Positions 5,165-5,841 of a stretch of 5,841 bases of DNA are shown piece by piece. Source of the stretch: Lentimicrobiaceae bacterium (GTDB lineage: Bacteria; Bacteroidota; Bacteroidia; Bacteroidales; WCHB1-69); the NCBI GenBank assembly GCA_009787675.1, contig WQSU01000171.1:1-5841 (forward strand), read 5' to 3'. How positions within the stretch are numbered: the stretch's first letter is position 1; each line of letters opens with the position of its first letter. The notes beneath the pieces were generated by a model. It was not told the origin of the DNA and searched no databases. It worked only from the letters and a program-made list of their open reading frames with translations. The position numbers and the translations under genes were made by a program.

Positions 5165-5841
5165 TTAATACTTCACTATCTTCAAATCTTCCCCGCCAAT
5201 TTTACAAAAATACACCCCATTCGGTTGGTGGGAAATATCAATGACTGAAGTATCATCTAAGTTTCCCGTTTTTATTGTTTGCCCAAATGAATTATAAATA
5301 ACATAATCAGTAATAGTGTTATCAAAATTTTGATGATTAATGATTTGAAATTGTCCTTGGGTGGGGTTGGGGGCAACGATAAATCTATTGTTTTTTTTTC
5401 CGAAGGTATTGATATGGTTAGTGTTAATGGGAACTCCATGTAAAGTAATGTTGTCAATACGATTGTTCCCTGTGGCAGCAGAGCAACCATTGAAAGTTAA
5501 ACGAAGAAAAACTGTCTCCTGATCATCTAATTCGTCTATACTCCTCAAATCTAAGGTAGTAAGCACAAAACCGTTTGTTGTAATCGGGCAGGTAGCGCTG
5601 TTTTCTATAAGTGTGTAGTTTTCACCATTTAAACTCCACTCCCATTGATGTGTATTAAATCCCGTAGCTGTTCTACGAACTGCCATGCTCAATGTTAAAT
5701 TAAAATATCCTTTAGTGGGGAATTTGAATACTACGGATTTGCCATTGGCAGAGGTATTTGCAAAAGCAATAGCCATTCCTGCTTTAGGCGATTGGCGCGG
5801 ATCGCCCGCCGTAACACCATTAAAAGCATCCAATTCTGTAC
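5165..5841 (-). CDS. Secreted protein with type IX secretion C-terminal sorting domain (partial, N-terminus beyond right edge)
   Basis: This is the C-terminal 224 residues of a protein expected to cross the outer membrane through the type IX (Por) system. The frame is open through base 5841. A TTG at 5833 could be mistaken for a start, but in-frame codons continue upstream (TEL). Counting from the first complete codon, residues 1 to about 135 look like a beta-sandwich domain with alternating hydrophobic strands, including VVFKFPTKGYFNLTLSMAVR, the WEWSLNGENYTLI strand pair (66-78) and RIDNITLHG (127-135). That layout is common in adhesin-like or enzyme-appended modules of Bacteroidota. The sorting domain occupies about the last 72 residues, with VAPNPTQGQF at its start, VIYNSFGQTIKTG, ISHQPNGVYFCKI, and the basic end LKIVKY. 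The N-terminal activity lies outside the window and is unknown. It converges on the lipoprotein gene. Confidence 0.88.
   Translation of the reverse strand, partial: TELDAFNGVTAGDPRQSPKAGMAIAFANTSANGKSVVFKFPTKGYFNLTLSMAVRRTATGFNTHQWEWSLNGENYTLIENSATCPITTNGFVLTTLDLRSIDELDDQETVFLRLTFNGCSAATGNNRIDNITLHGVPINTNHINTFGKKNNRFIVAPNPTQGQFQIINHQNFDNTITDYVIYNSFGQTIKTGNLDDTSVIDISHQPNGVYFCKIGGEDLKIVKY

Noticed and set aside
5827..5833. TTG at 5833 as a start for the T9SS-tailed protein
   Set aside because: The reading frame continues to the window edge, and a protein starting here would lack any signal peptide, so it is an internal Leu codon.

Overview
The window looks like chromosomal DNA of a member of the Bacteroidota. 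A type IX secretion (Por) C-terminal sorting domain is encoded at the right edge. A lipoprotein of a family known mainly from this phylum (DUF4837-like) lies next to it. The genes lack Shine-Dalgarno sequences, and several starts are preceded by TAnnTTTG-like -7 boxes, the form used by the Bacteroidota primary sigma factor. The GC content is moderate to low. I see no insertion sequence, CRISPR array, tRNA or rRNA.

Layout from left to right. (1) Positions 1-1470, minus strand: an export operon with a lipoprotein-like HlyD-family adaptor (571-1470), followed after 6 nt by the ATP-binding subunit of an ABC-2 type exporter (564 down to the left edge, truncated). A well-matched promoter and a 7-6-7 palindrome lie just upstream of the adaptor (1490-1529). 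(2) 1541-2560, minus: a PLP-dependent low-specificity L-threonine aldolase. (3) 2561-2726: a divergent intergenic region with candidate promoters facing both ways and a degenerate ACACAGAG-type repeat. (4) 2727-4001, plus: RimO, the radical-SAM methylthiotransferase of ribosomal protein S12. (5) 4002-4155: a spacer with a 12-bp hairpin that could end rimO transcription. (6) 4156-5145, plus: a DUF4837-like lipoprotein. (7) 5165-5841, minus: the C-terminal part of a secreted T9SS cargo protein, running off the right edge.

The adaptor and ATPase clearly form one functional unit (drug, lipid or metabolite efflux of the YbhFGSR type, with the permeases presumably beyond the left edge). The other genes are single transcription units with unrelated roles: amino-acid catabolism, ribosome modification, an envelope lipoprotein and a secreted protein. 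Most of the window is ordinary core genome. The less explained parts are the operator-like palindrome over the efflux promoter, the intergenic repeat, the alternative hairpins after rimO, the Gly in place of the ATPase Q-loop Gln, and the uncharacterised lipoprotein. I found no convincing new multi-gene system.
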